DNA of 64,000 nt from Ornithodoros turicata (Eukaryota > Arthropoda > Arachnida > Ixodida > Argasidae): NCBI RefSeq assembly GCF_037126465.1, contig NC_088202.1:100843962-100907961 (forward strand). The letters run 5' to 3'. The notes beneath the pieces are model-generated. The model was not told where the DNA came from and ran no database searches. It saw only the letters and a program-made list of their open reading frames with translations. Below are positions 46,477 through 56,589 of the stretch, piece after piece. The position numbers and the translations under genes are program-made. Every line of letters starts with the position of its first letter. Positions within the stretch are counted from its first letter, which is position 1.

Positions 46477-46820
46477 TGTGGGGAAACTACCGCCCCTGCC
46501 CAACTGGGCACAGGGCTCCCACTCCCGGGGCCTTCCGCATCCGTTCGCCTCGCCGGAGGTAGTACGAAACAACCATTCAAATAGCAGAGAAACAACAATT
46601 TATTATCATACTTGCATACCCTGCGACGCCAACGATCCGTGACCAGCTCGAGGATCCCCCGGGAAGTGCCCCAATATAAACACGCCCACATTTTTAAGGG
46701 TATCGATGACAGTCTTCGGCGCCCCCTACTACTACACGTGTACGATATCAACGGACGATAAGCGGCTGCACCGGCCGCGAGATCACTATCACTATCAAGT
46801 CACTATCTCCAAACCCAACA
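46477..46820 (-). repeat. 5' LTR of the tRNA-Lys element
   Basis: Same borders as the other LTR. The minus strand runs from TGTTGGGTTTGG at 46820 down to TTTCCCCACA at 46477, followed by the primer site. Confidence 0.85.
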
Positions 46821-47572
46821 GTCCTCAAGTCCTCAATTTGTCAAGCAACCCTGTAAACAAGGAGACCGATAAACAGATGGCTTTCCTGTTGGGATTTGCA
46901 AATACTACCTTTTGGGAAAATGTAATTTCTGTGGAGGAAAATAAACAAAAGCCGAATCTTGCACTCAGTAGCTAAACGTCTATACCTGGGCCTTGTTTCA
47001 GCATCGTGGCGCTGCTATCGTACGTCGCTCCGTTTGGCCCAGAGTCGTGCGCATGAGACATTTTCGCCGCCGTACTTGGCGGAGTTGGTGTTTCGTCGGC
47101 CTGCTTCGCCACAGTGCTGCCAGTAGATTTAAAGTTGCATTTTTTTTCGGGAGCTATAACGTCTATGTGAGAAAATTTTGCGGCATTTTACTCCCGAGGA
47201 CGTACACAATTAAGGGCACACGAAACATGAGGTTGGACCTCGACTGCTTTATAGTACCTTTAAGAATTTCTCAAGGCATACAGAAACGGGTTGGGTCCCG
47301 AATTTATGAAAGGCTAACGTTCCAGGCAAAAATCGTTCATATATCGATGTGAGGATTCATGAACTGAGGTTTGGAACGAGGAAGGAGAAGTGCCTTGTCC
47401 CAGAGGGCACCATTCGAAAAACAAGTGAATTCGTAAATCGCGGATTTACTGTATTGTGTCTTTCCCCCATACCAAGTCGGCTTTAAATAAAAGACGCACT
47501 ATTTTAGTGCGCCAACATTAAACTTTCGACTTCTAGCGGCCAGCGCTGTTGAAGAAAAGGATCAGGAAAAGG

Positions 47573-47822
47573 GCGTGGTGCTGGTGAAGGGGCCCGCCGT
47601 TGTCGGCCCCACAGAGGTGGGCGACGTCACGACTGACGCCATGGTTCGAGTGCACGTCCTGGTTCGACTTCTAAGGGAACTGTGCCGACATGTCTGAAAG
47701 CGTCTGAGGGAACCTCAGGAAAAACCCCTGGCAGCACAGCCGGCACCGTGATTCGAACTCGGGTACACCCCAGTCTCGACGTGGCATGGCCAGCACACCA
47801 ACCACTGAGCCACGCGAGCTCG
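47573..47822 (-). mobile_element. tRNA-headed SINE, near full length
   Basis: Minus-strand head GCTCGCGTGGCTCAGTGGTT then GGTGTGCTGGCC, joined to CGAGACTGGGG and a B box GAGTTCGAATCAC. The body reads GCCGGCTGTGCTGCCAGGGG. This is a fourth different A-box half on the shared body. Confidence 0.75.
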
Positions 47823-49101
47823 TCAATCAGGGTGTGCGCTTGAGAATTGGTGACTGCCACGTACAGCCTATAAGCCAATAAGCAGGTCCTTCGCCACATA
47901 GTTTTCCGTCCTTTTTCTGTAGTTCCACAATTGGCGACCCAGATTTTTTTCAGCCAGCTACCTCAAGCATGCAGCTGCTACGCTCAAGCACCGACACAGT
48001 GACAGCTGCCATCTGCAACGAGGATGCTGTCGGACTAGGTTATGCTCATATATGGCTCTGAAACGCCAGCCCCAGAAGTTGATGTACGCGAAAGTAGCCC
48101 CACTGCAACAGCCTAGCCTCTAATCCCTTTCCGTCGTCATGAACAAACATGCCCGGGCACTATTCCTTAATTATTCACATTTTGATAATGGACCAGGGAG
48201 CCCATTAGTGCCATTATTCTCATGAACGCTACTCAACTTTTGCTAGCGGCGTCAGGTGAAGAATTCTAGATAGGGCCCACAGTGCTAGCAGACGTGCGAT
48301 GCATCCCGAGCTCTTATCGCTGATGATTCTCCATAGCGGGCGTGCAAAGGCGCGGTGGCGCCCAGTCGCCACTCACCTAGCGGGCAGTTCAACATCACTT
48401 GCGGGGCGTCATACGCGACAGATGTTGGAAAAAATGAATGACGGATGCGGACCACTGGTGAAATACACCGGCTTCCAGCCTCTCAGTGCGCTTGACAACT
48501 TCTTCCGTGAGTCAAACTTTCCAGTGCAACTGCAAATGACAGGCGTCTCTATGAATCTCAGTACGTTCACGGGGTGCGCAATTAATTTGCATTACTGCCT
48601 GCAATGTAGAGTATCCAGTGTCTCGTCAAGAGTTCTAGCGTTTTCGCACTGGCCTCACTCCACGCCTTGAGTGTCAAAAAAAGCTTTTTAGGCGAATTTT
48701 AGGCGAATCACTATTCTTGTAGGTCAACACAGATGGAATCCGCTACTTGCGGAGAAACTGGCGACGTCTGTTAGACGCGGAAGTAACTATAGGTGGTGTG
48801 CATATGACGTCACACCATAGCTTTACCAGTGCTTTTTCCCTCTTTCTGGTGAACCAGCGCACGTCAATGCACCCCACCTATAGGGCTCCCTTCGTTTGAG
48901 AGTGTTCGGTTAGAACGCTCTTGAAATATTATAATGGTTTCGTTTGTTTCTTGCCGTCTGTCTGACTGTTTCTTTGGGTGTTTGTCGGTCTGATCGAGAA
49001 GAGTGAGAATTTCTGTCCATAACCAAGGAGGACGGCATCCCGTTTCCGTTCTTGGAGTTCGGGTGGGGAGTATTTTTTTGAGCATGCTCTCATAGGGTGT
49101 A
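47823..49101. other. intergenic, no gene recognised
   Basis: A small inverted pair CTATAGGTGGTGTGCA and TGCACCCCACCTATAG bounds 48788-48890 and may be a tiny TIR element of about 100 bp. A + strand frame of 123 codons at 48299-48670 shows no known domain. Confidence 0.4.
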
Positions 49102-50312
49102 GGAAAAAGCGGTCCCGGAAAAAAGGGTCCCGGAAAGAAGGGTCCCGCTGGCAAAAGGCCGAAATAATGGTCCCGTAGGCTAGAACTGACCCTTGCCCAT
49201 TCTTAATTGCATTGTAAAAGTGGATATGACGCTAAAATAACATTTCTTACATAATGCACACATACACGAAAATGAAAATAACATTTCTTACAAGTTTCAC
49301 AATCCACGTCTACTATCAAAAAAATGTTTGCAGTGACTTACTGAGGATGGATGAGATTCGATGTTTCACCTGACGTGTAGAGCTCCGTAGGTTGAGATCC
49401 GGCGACGGTACTGGTGAAAAGCTTTCTGTCCTTCGGTTGGGGCTTACACTTGACGTCATTCTCTTTTCCCGCTTTGGCTCGAGTTCTTAGACCTAGGTCA
49501 GTGGACTTTTTGTCTGTGTAACCTACCCTTAGCCTAGGTGTGGTACTGGTGAAAAGCTTTATGTCCTTCGGTTGGCGCTTACACTTGACTTCATTCTCTT
49601 TGGCAGCTTTGGCCCGAGTTTTTTGTTTGTTTGTCTGTGTAACGTACTCTATCCTAGGCGTGGTCAGGAGGTCAGGAGGAGGCCTTGAATAAAGGTGTCT
49701 GGTTTGTACCAGTGGGGTGGGGGGTATATGTTTACTTTAAAAAATAATAACTACAAGGAATGGTCTGCCGGGTGCAAAGCCGGTTTGCTGTTCCTTAAAA
49801 ACAGAAAAGAACACAGGACTGACAATAAAAAACTTGCTTCAGCACTAGTTCATAGACTGTTCATGCACGCTATGCACGAATGTGCTAAGAGTGTTCAGAA
49901 GAATGTCCGGAAGAAACAAAATAACGACTGTGTCTGGGACCAGTTTTTCCTGCCTTACTATAGCAGTGTGATATATAATAATCCGCTGTTTTTGTTCCTG
50001 AATAAATCCAAGCGCATTTGTGCACTAATGTCATCTGTCCCGCACCGATCGAGTTATTGCGAACTTTGGGATAGCAGTTTTAATCAAGCGAGGTAGTCAG
50101 GTGCTACTACTACGCAATTCAAAGCAAGAAAAAAAAGAGGAAAATAAAACACCGTATTCACAAAATATAGTACATATCTCTGTCACACCAAAGATGAGTG
50201 TTAAAGCGACGGCAAAGCTGTTGCCTGCCGGCGGGACCATTTTCTTTCGCCTTTTGCCAGCGGGACCCTTCTTTCCGGGACCATTTTTTCCGGGACCGTT
50301 TTTTCCGGATCC
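49102..50312. mobile_element. array-terminated foldback element C
   Basis: Left arm 49102-49183 and right arm 50221-50312 (inverted) are about 85-bp arrays of GGTCCCGGAAAAAA-like units followed by GGTCCCGCTGGCAAAAGGC. The outer end reads GGATCCGG, as in element B. The 1.04-kb interior holds a + strand frame of 133 codons (49695-50096) without recognised domains. No target duplication identified. Confidence 0.65.
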
Positions 50313-50405
50313 CACTCTTCATCCCAGAAGTTCTCACCAAACGCATATCCGCCGTCTGGGAACCTTGGGGAATTATATCCCATACAAAAAGTATATAAGT
50401 GGGTA

Positions 50406-50740
50406 CTATGTCGTAGACAGTATCAGGGAGCTGAAGATCCGTCTAAGGAGGCTCCAGTCGCTTAGTACGCGTTCCCTGTGCCGGTAGCAGCATACATGAA
50501 ATATCTGCTCAGCAATGTCCACCATGCTGATGGGAAAGTCCCGATCAAGAATGTGAAATTCTTTCACACGTCGGATCACACGTTCAACATGTACTCTTGC
50601 ACTGACAATTTCTCTTGTACTTTGAACACTGCTCTTGGATATTTGGGCTTCTCTCGCACTAAATGATGGATTGTACACTTCAATTCCTTGGGGGAGACAC
50701 GAAACATTGAAGCCTCTATCAGCCATCATGGCATCACCAG
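50406..50740 (-). pseudogene. DDE_Tnp_4-type transposase C-terminal fragment
   Basis: A minus-strand frame reads AGDAMMADRGFNVSCLPQGI, then ARVHVERVIRRVKEFHILDR, the last conserved blocks of DDE_Tnp_4 transposases (Harbinger/ISL2EU relatives): MADKGF with a catalytic Asp, and the HVERAIGRIKNF block carrying the final Glu. Upstream the frame runs into a (TA)n repeat at 50748-50792 that replaces the rest of the domain. It directly abuts foldback element C, but any functional link is unproven. Confidence 0.65.
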
Positions 50741-50747
50741 CTCCTTT

Positions 50748-50750
50748 ATA

Positions 50751-50792
<42 letters not shown>
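50748..50792. repeat. (TA)n microsatellite
   Basis: TATATA run with one TACATA break. Its Tyr-Ile translation is an artefact that extends the neighbouring transposase frame. Confidence 0.9.
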
Positions 50793-51661
50793 CATGAGGT
50801 AAAGTGCATACACCTGTCCGACTGTATTGTGCATTGTGCTTCGGTCGCCCAATGGGCGACCTGCCACTATAAATCCCATAACCACGTCACATGTGACGTT
50901 GCATGAGAGGGAGTTGAATCCAGCTTCGAATTTCTCGAAAACAACTTCGTTGTTCTGGTTGAAACTTCGCGACTGTGTTCCTGTAGCACTCTTGAATATA
51001 ATTTCAGCTAAGTTTGGGAATCGCTCGATCTGTACGAGACCGTCCCTTTAAAAGAAACGCGCACGGTCTGGACCAGGCACCAGTCGTTCTTGAATTGTGG
51101 CCCTGTGAGCAGCTTTCGCGGTTCAAATCGAGATAAGCGGTGAGCGCGCATTCAAGGTATATCTAAACTGGTAGCGAAAACAAGCGAAAATACTAAATCA
51201 GACCCATCAGCAAGGCTACCATCATGAGGCGCGTGCGATCCTGGGTGTTGGTAGTAGAGGTACCATCGTAAACAAAAAAAAAAAAAAAAAACTTTACAAC
51301 ATGGGCATGGCTTGTGTGTGTACTAATAGGTTATTCATAATTTCAATGCAGAAAAAACTTTGTTGCCCCACTCGTGCACATATACGAAATCATCTTCCAC
51401 CCAAGTACATTTCCGCATCCTGCGCGTTTGCGCATGTGTCAGAGTGGGCGTGTTTATCCGTTCATCTCTCTATCCGTGCCGTGTGCACGTGCATTGTAAT
51501 ACGGAATTCTACACCTTTTGGCGCATCATAGCCGGCACTTCGTCGTCTACAGTCGAGGGATGGCGCAGCGAGCGAAATGGTTCGCGCAGTCACCGCTTCA
51601 CAACATTTTGGCGCTTGCTTGGAAATACAGTACCGCTGATGTAACGTCTTCTTTTTATGTG

Positions 51662-52255
51662 TTATTTTTGTTTTCTCTTGGCGCGCGACGGGTCAAGCGA
51701 AATCTTGTGCAAACATATGACCGCTCGTGCGGTTGCCAAGTCCAATACTGTAAACACGCATATCGCACTCAGCCAGACGGAACAATTAGTGGCGCGGCTT
51801 TTGAATGCGCACAGGTTGTTAATGATGTCGTCAATGTTTGGCATGGGATAAGGGAACAGTTCGGTCTGCTTGTTGAGCGCGCGATAGTCGGTGCATAACC
51901 TTAGATATCCGTCTTCTTTCGGCGCTGCCGTGATGGTCGAAGCGAAATTTGAAGCAGAAGGTTGGATAATCTTAGCGTCAAGCATACTTTGGAGCTCGTT
52001 TTTGAGCCATGCCTTCCTTTCCCTGGCCATCGGGTAGTGTTTTGTTTGTATTACCGTTGAGTCACTTAGAGTGAACGGCACTTCCAGGAACGTAGTTGCT
52101 GGTGAGAACATCCCAGCGCAGAAGAGCTCTGGGTATTTGGCCTGAACTTCCTCAGGCTTCGTAGCCAATCGTGATGCCGCTGGCTCGACGTTATTGAGTG
52201 TCGTATCTGTGGAAACATTATCGTTCCAGTATATATTCAAACGCAACCTTTTCAT
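51662..52255 (-). pseudogene. Ty3/gypsy reverse transcriptase, N-terminal part
   Basis: 198 codons on the minus strand starting KRLRLNIYWNDN just after the protease. It includes the connector (SRLATKPEEVQAKYPELFC), RT entry (HYPMARERKAWLKNELQSML, DAKIIQPSASNFASTITA) and DGYLRLCTDYRALNKQT. Then FTVLDLATARAV, where the first catalytic Asp lies, and the homology breaks down. The YxDD block, RNase H and integrase are absent, so the element is truncated here. The start overlaps the protease stop in ATGA, a -1 shift most simply explained as a 1-nt indel. Confidence 0.8.
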
Positions 52256-52506
52256 ATCAGGACGGCGAAGAGCGTGTCGTACTGAATGTTTGGTATCACC
52301 AGAGCTTGTACTCTAATCTGTTGATTTTGATACTGTATGACAGTTTCAATCCAAGTGTCGTAAAACGTTTTCCGTCCATCATATCCTTGCACTTGAACTG
52401 CTTTTCCTCTTGTAATACGTGAGCTATCAACCACAGCTTGATTCATAACTGTAATGGATGCACCACTATCAACCAACGCATTCAGTTCTCTTTCATCTAC
52501 CAGCAA
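52256..52506 (-). pseudogene. retrotransposon aspartic protease
   Basis: Minus-strand frame reading ELNALVDSGASITVMNQAVV, with the DSG catalytic motif of retropepsins (DSG/DTG), a flap-like region and a C-terminal IPNIQYDTLF block. Length is typical for a gypsy protease. It lies between gag and RT in the expected order. The frame continues into RT after a frameshift. Confidence 0.75.
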
Positions 52507-52704
52507 AGAAATGAAGAGAAGGTTTGAACGGAGTAAATAAAACAGTCTCGCTTGAAGTCGTAGGGTGCGATTGTTGACCCTCGTTTAATAGTTTAAAATG
52601 TTGCCGTCTGCTATTGACTCCTCATCGCAGGTAGGAGAGTGGCCGGTTACAACGTTCACTGTGTCACGTTTCGGAAGGGAAAGTTGCGTTGCAGTGACAC
52701 CAGG

Positions 52705-53646
52705 TCATCGTTGTGACGTCCGTTCTTCCATCTTACGTGTCTTTATTCCGTCGGAGTTGGCTGATGTCGACTCCCACTTGCGCTGGTCAACTGACACGTT
52801 CTGAAATGCGTCAAGGAGACTTTGAACAGCTGTTGGCCCCTGGACTCGCACTTGTTGTTGAAGCTCTTTCGGAAGGCCATGCACAATCAGCGAAATGACA
52901 GACGACTCTGGCATCATGGGTTCAGCAATGTGCAACAGCCTCCTCTTTTCATAAAAATTCTCCACAAGTGCACCTCCCTTGTACTTGAAAAAGATAGCTT
53001 TGTCCCAGCTTTCAACTGGGTTTTCACGAAATGATCGAAGAAAGTTCGCCCTCCAGGTTTGCCAGGGTTCTTGAGATTTAGTGATCCATAGCTCATACCA
53101 CTTTTTTGCAACTCCGGTGAGAAAAAGACGCATGTTCTTTATTTTGTCGTCATCTTTCACCCAGTGATTCTTTTCACATGCGTATCCGTAGAACGTTATC
53201 CACGCTTCAGGGCTAGATGTCGTCCCGTCGAACGAATCCGGCTTCACTAGTTCGAACCGTGGTTTACTGGTACTGACTGCTCCTATGATCTCACTAAAAA
53301 CTTTTCGCTGGACATCTAAGAATTGAAGTAAGGCATTCCCAATATCTGATGTGGCCGTAGCGCTGCTTGTCCACAGTTTCGAGGGGTAATTGATGTACAT
53401 GTTGTAGTCAGATATAGTCATATTGACCTTTATGGAAGTCTTCTTCCAGAGGTCCTCAACAGTGGTGTTACACTTGTTCGGTATGAAGTTAACGAACTGT
53501 TGTGCTACGGACGTCGGTACTCCACCGTTTCCTCGTCTTGTCGTCGGCACCGTGTGAACTGCAGGCCCTGTGGCTCCTGTGGTGTTATTTCGAGTTCCAC
53601 CCACATACTGATCCTGTCGGTTGCGACAATTGTAAAGTGGCTTCAA
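52705..53646 (-). CDS. Ty3/gypsy Gag
   Basis: 313-codon minus-strand frame with a Retrotrans_gag-like core: SFDGTTSSPEAWITFYGYAC, then LFLTGVAKKWYELW, WRANFLRSFRENP, and a C-terminal region SLIVHGLPKELQQQV. Gag packages element RNA in a cytoplasmic particle. The frame is uninterrupted, unlike the pol part. It stops shortly after a Lys/Arg-rich tail with no clear CCHC knuckle. Downstream in the element are protease and RT. A candidate primer site, TGGTAACCAGATATC on the minus strand, lies near 53810, upstream of gag; the LTRs were not delineated. Confidence 0.7.
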   Translation of the reverse strand: MKPLYNCRNRQDQYVGGTRNNTTGATGPAVHTVPTTRRGNGGVPTSVAQQFVNFIPNKCNTTVEDLWKKTSIKVNMTISDYNMYINYPSKLWTSSATATSDIGNALLQFLDVQRKVFSEIIGAVSTSKPRFELVKPDSFDGTTSSPEAWITFYGYACEKNHWVKDDDKIKNMRLFLTGVAKKWYELWITKSQEPWQTWRANFLRSFRENPVESWDKAIFFKYKGGALVENFYEKRRLLHIAEPMMPESSVISLIVHGLPKELQQQVRVQGPTAVQSLLDAFQNVSVDQRKWESTSANSDGIKTRKMEERTSQR

Positions 53647-54046
53647 TGCAACAAGGGAAACAGACTTAGACAGTCAGTCAGTCAAACCATCCTCTGTATT
53701 TCCGAGCTCTAAAAAGGAACCCTAAACTCTTCGCGATCCCCGTCTTCCTTCTCGGCGCTCCACACGTCGTTTGCTACTCGTCTTAGGAAACCCGAAGATA
53801 TCTGGTTACCAATGGCGATAAGGCGGATTTTTATTCTTCAACGTTCACGGGCTGGTAGACGAAGCCTACGAATGGTGAGAGTACTTTTCTTTCGCAGTGA
53901 CCATGTGGGGGCTCCCTCTTTCGGCTCTGCAACAACGGGGCTCAGTGAAGGGCTTGTCAGCGAAACGTAGCAAAGCAGACAGAAGAAGGTAGCAAGCTTC
54001 AAGAGGAGCTACGCGTATTTGCCTTCGAGTAGCTTTAAGTTAGGCT

Positions 54047-54218
54047 TGTGGCGGCCCGGTGACGATGATGACGACGTGCCTCTGCTGCCACGCGCTACGG
54101 ATCTGGCACAGCAGTTCTACCGGCACCGTCCTAGCGTGAGGTCACGCACATCTGCCCGCTGGGACATTCCATCTTCGACGGTCAGGACTCATGTAGAGGA
54201 AGACCATCGTCCTCTACA
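54047..54218 (+). repeat. 5' LTR, CsRn1-like
   Basis: 172 bp from TGTGGCGGCCCGGTGACGAT to CGTCCTCTACA. By eye it differs from the 3' LTR at three positions (within CTGCTGCCACG and CGGATCTGG), suggesting recent insertion. Confidence 0.9.
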
Positions 54219-54269
54219 TTTGGTACACCGTAGTCCTCGTCGAAGCAGTCGGCGCCGCAGCCCCTCCAA

Positions 54270-55015
54270 CCGCTCGCCGTCCCCCAACCCAGGCGAGTGC
54301 TGGTACCACCAGACTTTCGGAGCCAGTGCACGCAACTGCCAGCCTCCCTGCACCTATTCGGGAAACGGGGGAGTCAGCAACTGACGGCGACCAGCTTTGC
54401 TGACGGCGCATCCAGTCGTCCACGTCTGTTTTTCATCCCTGACCGCTCCTCCGGCGTGCGCTTCCTCGTGGACACTGGCGCAGAAGTGTCTGTCCTTCCT
54501 GCTTCTACCATGGATGTGCAACACCGTGCTCCCACCAGCACCTTACTCGCTGTCAACGCCACGCCCATTACCACTTACGGCGAAAAGCTTGTGACCCTCA
54601 ACCTTGGTCTTCGCCGCGCTTTTCGCTGGGTGTTCACCATTGCGCAGGTCCCGCACGCCATAATCGGAGCGGACTTTTTGGCGCACCTCGGCCTTCTCGT
54701 GGACATGAGCCATCGCAGGTTGATTGATACCGCTACCAATCTTATGGTGCAGGGCACAGTTGCACCGGCACACCTAGTTGGGCCACTCCTCCGCAAGTCG
54801 GAGCCTACGACAGAATACGAGGCCATTTTGCAGGAATTCCCGGCGCTCACCCAGCCGCCAAACTGGAAACTGCCTGTCCAGCACGACGTGGGCCATCACA
54901 TTGTCACCACCTGCCCATGTCCGCCCACGCCGCCTCGCGCCGGACAAAAACAAGGTGGCCAGAGCTGAGTTCGAGCACATGCTCGACCTCGGCATCATCG
55001 TCCTCCACATTTGGT
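54270..55015 (+). pseudogene. CsRn1-like Gag zinc motif, protease and RT start
   Basis: One frame carries PNPGECWYHQTFGASARNCQ then PPC, a C-x3-H-x9-C-x3-C knuckle, the unusual CHCC type of CsRn1 elements. A second frame (to 54968) carries the protease VRFLVDTGAEVSVLPAS with catalytic DTG and ending IIGADFLAHLGLLVDMSHRR. It then has the RT linker FPALTQPPNWKLPVQHDVGH. Near 54930 another shift moves to RRLAPDKNKVARAEFEHMLD then LGII, after which the sequence leaves pol. Frame changes and loss of the RT core make it non-functional. Confidence 0.75.
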
Positions 55016-55636
55016 GACCCGAACAACGAACACCATGTTCGGCGTATTTCGGCCATGCAACATCCTAAATTTTTCGGCAAACCAGCAGCGAACCACCCTC
55101 TAGCAGGCAAGGCGCACCGGGACCACTGTTCCACCGGGGACCCGCAGGGAGACCAAGTACGCTGACTTTCCGGCCTCCACCTGCTTCATGATGGACCTCC
55201 CCGGCACTTCTCTGGCGGCAACCAGCATTCATGCTGTCGTACCGGTCGCGGTACTGTCGCCCACTCATCAACGCACTCACCCAGCAACAATCAGCCCTCA
55301 ACAACTCAATCACTCAGCAACAATCAACTCTCAGCGGCAATCTCTCAGCAAGCACTCAGCGCAGTCAACAAGGGCTCAACGCACTCAGCAGACAATCAGC
55401 AACTACTCAAGCACCCAACCACTCAACCAATCAGCACTCACATCTCATCACTGGAACCCGCCCGGATCGCAGCGCTCTTGTTGCCGACATCCCACTGCTG
55501 CTGCATCAACAGTCACAAGCACAAGCCGTATGCCCAGCCGTCCACCATCTACGAGCCGTCATCATTCTCCTCATCGTGGTATCGACGGGAACCTCAACCG
55601 CATGCACCGCTCCGCGTCTGAGGGGGGGGGGAGTGA

Positions 55637-55808
55637 TGTGGCGGCCCGGTGACGATGATGACGACGTGCCTCTGCCGCCACGCGCTACGGCGCTGGCACA
55701 GCAGTTCTACCGGCACCGTCCTAGCGTGAGGTCACGCACATCTGCCCGCTGGGACATTCCATCTTCGACGGTCAGGACTCATGTAGAGGAAGACCATCGT
55801 CCTCTACA
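55637..55808 (+). repeat. 3' LTR, CsRn1-like
   Basis: Same borders as the 5' LTR, preceded by the polypurine tract and TGA. It is followed by the duplication GGCT. Confidence 0.9.
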
Positions 55809-55812
55809 GGCT

Positions 55813-56321
55813 TAACTGAGCCCACATTCCGTTCGTCACAGAGCAACAGTCCCTGCAGTTGCTGACGCTTTTTTTTCTTTCGTCAGCTGAAGAGGAACTT
55901 CGCGCTTCAGTTCGTAAGCCAAATTGGTGTTACGACAAAGGTATAAGCAATAACTTCTTTATCCACCTTCGGTTCAAATTTCTTCGTGGTTAGGGATGCT
56001 TACCGTCGAGATGCTATATAGCGCAGCAGGAAATTTATAATTACTTAACACCTGTTCGGCTTTCTCTGTAACTTTCGTTAATAAAATATGTAATTGTGTT
56101 TGTTTCCTTCCTTCTCCCCTTTGATGCAAACAAGCTTACTGGTTAAGGCAGTAAAACTGCGTCATCCCCGTAGTCCTTTCACTTTGTTATTTTGTTGTAT
56201 TTGTGTATTTTGTATTTGCCCATCACTACAATAAAACCTTGATTCCTTATCCTGACATTGTCTTTCATCAGTCCCTAATACGCAAACACACACTAGCTTA
56301 CTGGTTGAGGCAGGTACTGTT
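55813..56321. other. intergenic, no gene recognised
   Basis: Nothing coding. It may contain the rest of the gypsy element that starts at 53646, since the CsRn1-like element splits this area, but no LTR was recognised. Confidence 0.35.
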
Positions 56322-56589
56322 GGGGACACGGTTGTCTAAAATCTCCAGCCCGTGGCATGACCTTTCCCCTATCGGCGATGTCGCGCACGAAGAATATATA
56401 CTATTACAGTCTCCGAGGTAACGTCACGCAGCGCCGCCTGTCGGGAGAGAGTACCATCGCAATCTCAACGTCGTCTGCTAGAGAGCGGCCTCCCCTCGGG
56501 GAGGGTATTGAAATAGTTCCTTCGTGCGCCACGTCGCCGATAGGGGACCGCTCCGCCACGGGCTGGAGATTTTATGCAACAGTGTCCCC
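56322..56589. mobile_element. 268-bp TIR MITE
   Basis: Inverted ends GGGGACACGGTTGTCTAAAA and GGGGACACTGTTGCATAAAA, then TCTCCAGCCCGTGGC and TCCCCTATCGGCGA on both arms. The arms pair for about 75 bp. The target duplication is not clear. Confidence 0.6.

Larger units (their letters stand above)
44711..46820 (-). mobile_element. non-autonomous LTR retrotransposon, tRNA-Lys-type primer site
   Basis: Complete minus-strand element of 2.11 kb with 344-bp LTRs and a 4-bp duplication GTCC (44707-44710, 46821-46824). Next to the 5' LTR the minus strand at 46475-46458 reads TGGCGCCCAACGTGGGGC, complementary to the 3' end of a tRNA-Lys. Before the 3' LTR there is a short purine tract GGGGGAG at 45055-45061. 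The 1.42-kb interior holds only a gag remnant, so pol must come from elsewhere. LTR divergence is about seven differences in 344 bp by eye. Confidence 0.85.
44544..47259. mobile_element. TTAA-flanked MITE (piggyBac-type) hosting an LTR element
   Basis: Flanked by TTAA at 44540-44543 and 47260-47263. The inverted ends AGGTACTATAAAGCAGTCGA match and continue for about 30 bp (GGTTGNACCT). Without the LTR element and its duplication the MITE is about 602 bp. It belongs to the same broad TTAA class as the elements at 2753 and 35221 but has different ends. Confidence 0.7.
54047..55808 (+). mobile_element. short CsRn1-like gypsy element with rearranged interior
   Basis: 1.76-kb + strand element with 172-bp LTRs and a 4-bp duplication GGCT (54043-54046, 55809-55812). 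A polypurine tract GAGGGGGGGGGGAG precedes the 3' LTR. The interior reads Gag zinc region, protease and start of RT, but then a second LTR end with a Trp-type primer site TGGTGACCCGAAC near 55010, then leader/gag-like sequence. The CHCC Gag motif, 4-bp duplication and Trp-type primer site are the known hallmarks of the CsRn1 clade. No RT core or integrase is left. Confidence 0.8.

Noticed and set aside
50406..50885. 159-codon frame as one transposase protein
   Set aside because: The N-terminal Tyr/Ile run is translated from a (TA)n microsatellite. Only the part left of 50740 is transposase-like.
55231..55815. 194-codon Gln/Ser-rich protein
   Set aside because: Lies inside the scrambled CsRn1-like LTR element and reads into its 3' LTR; composition comes from CAACA/CTCA low-complexity sequence.
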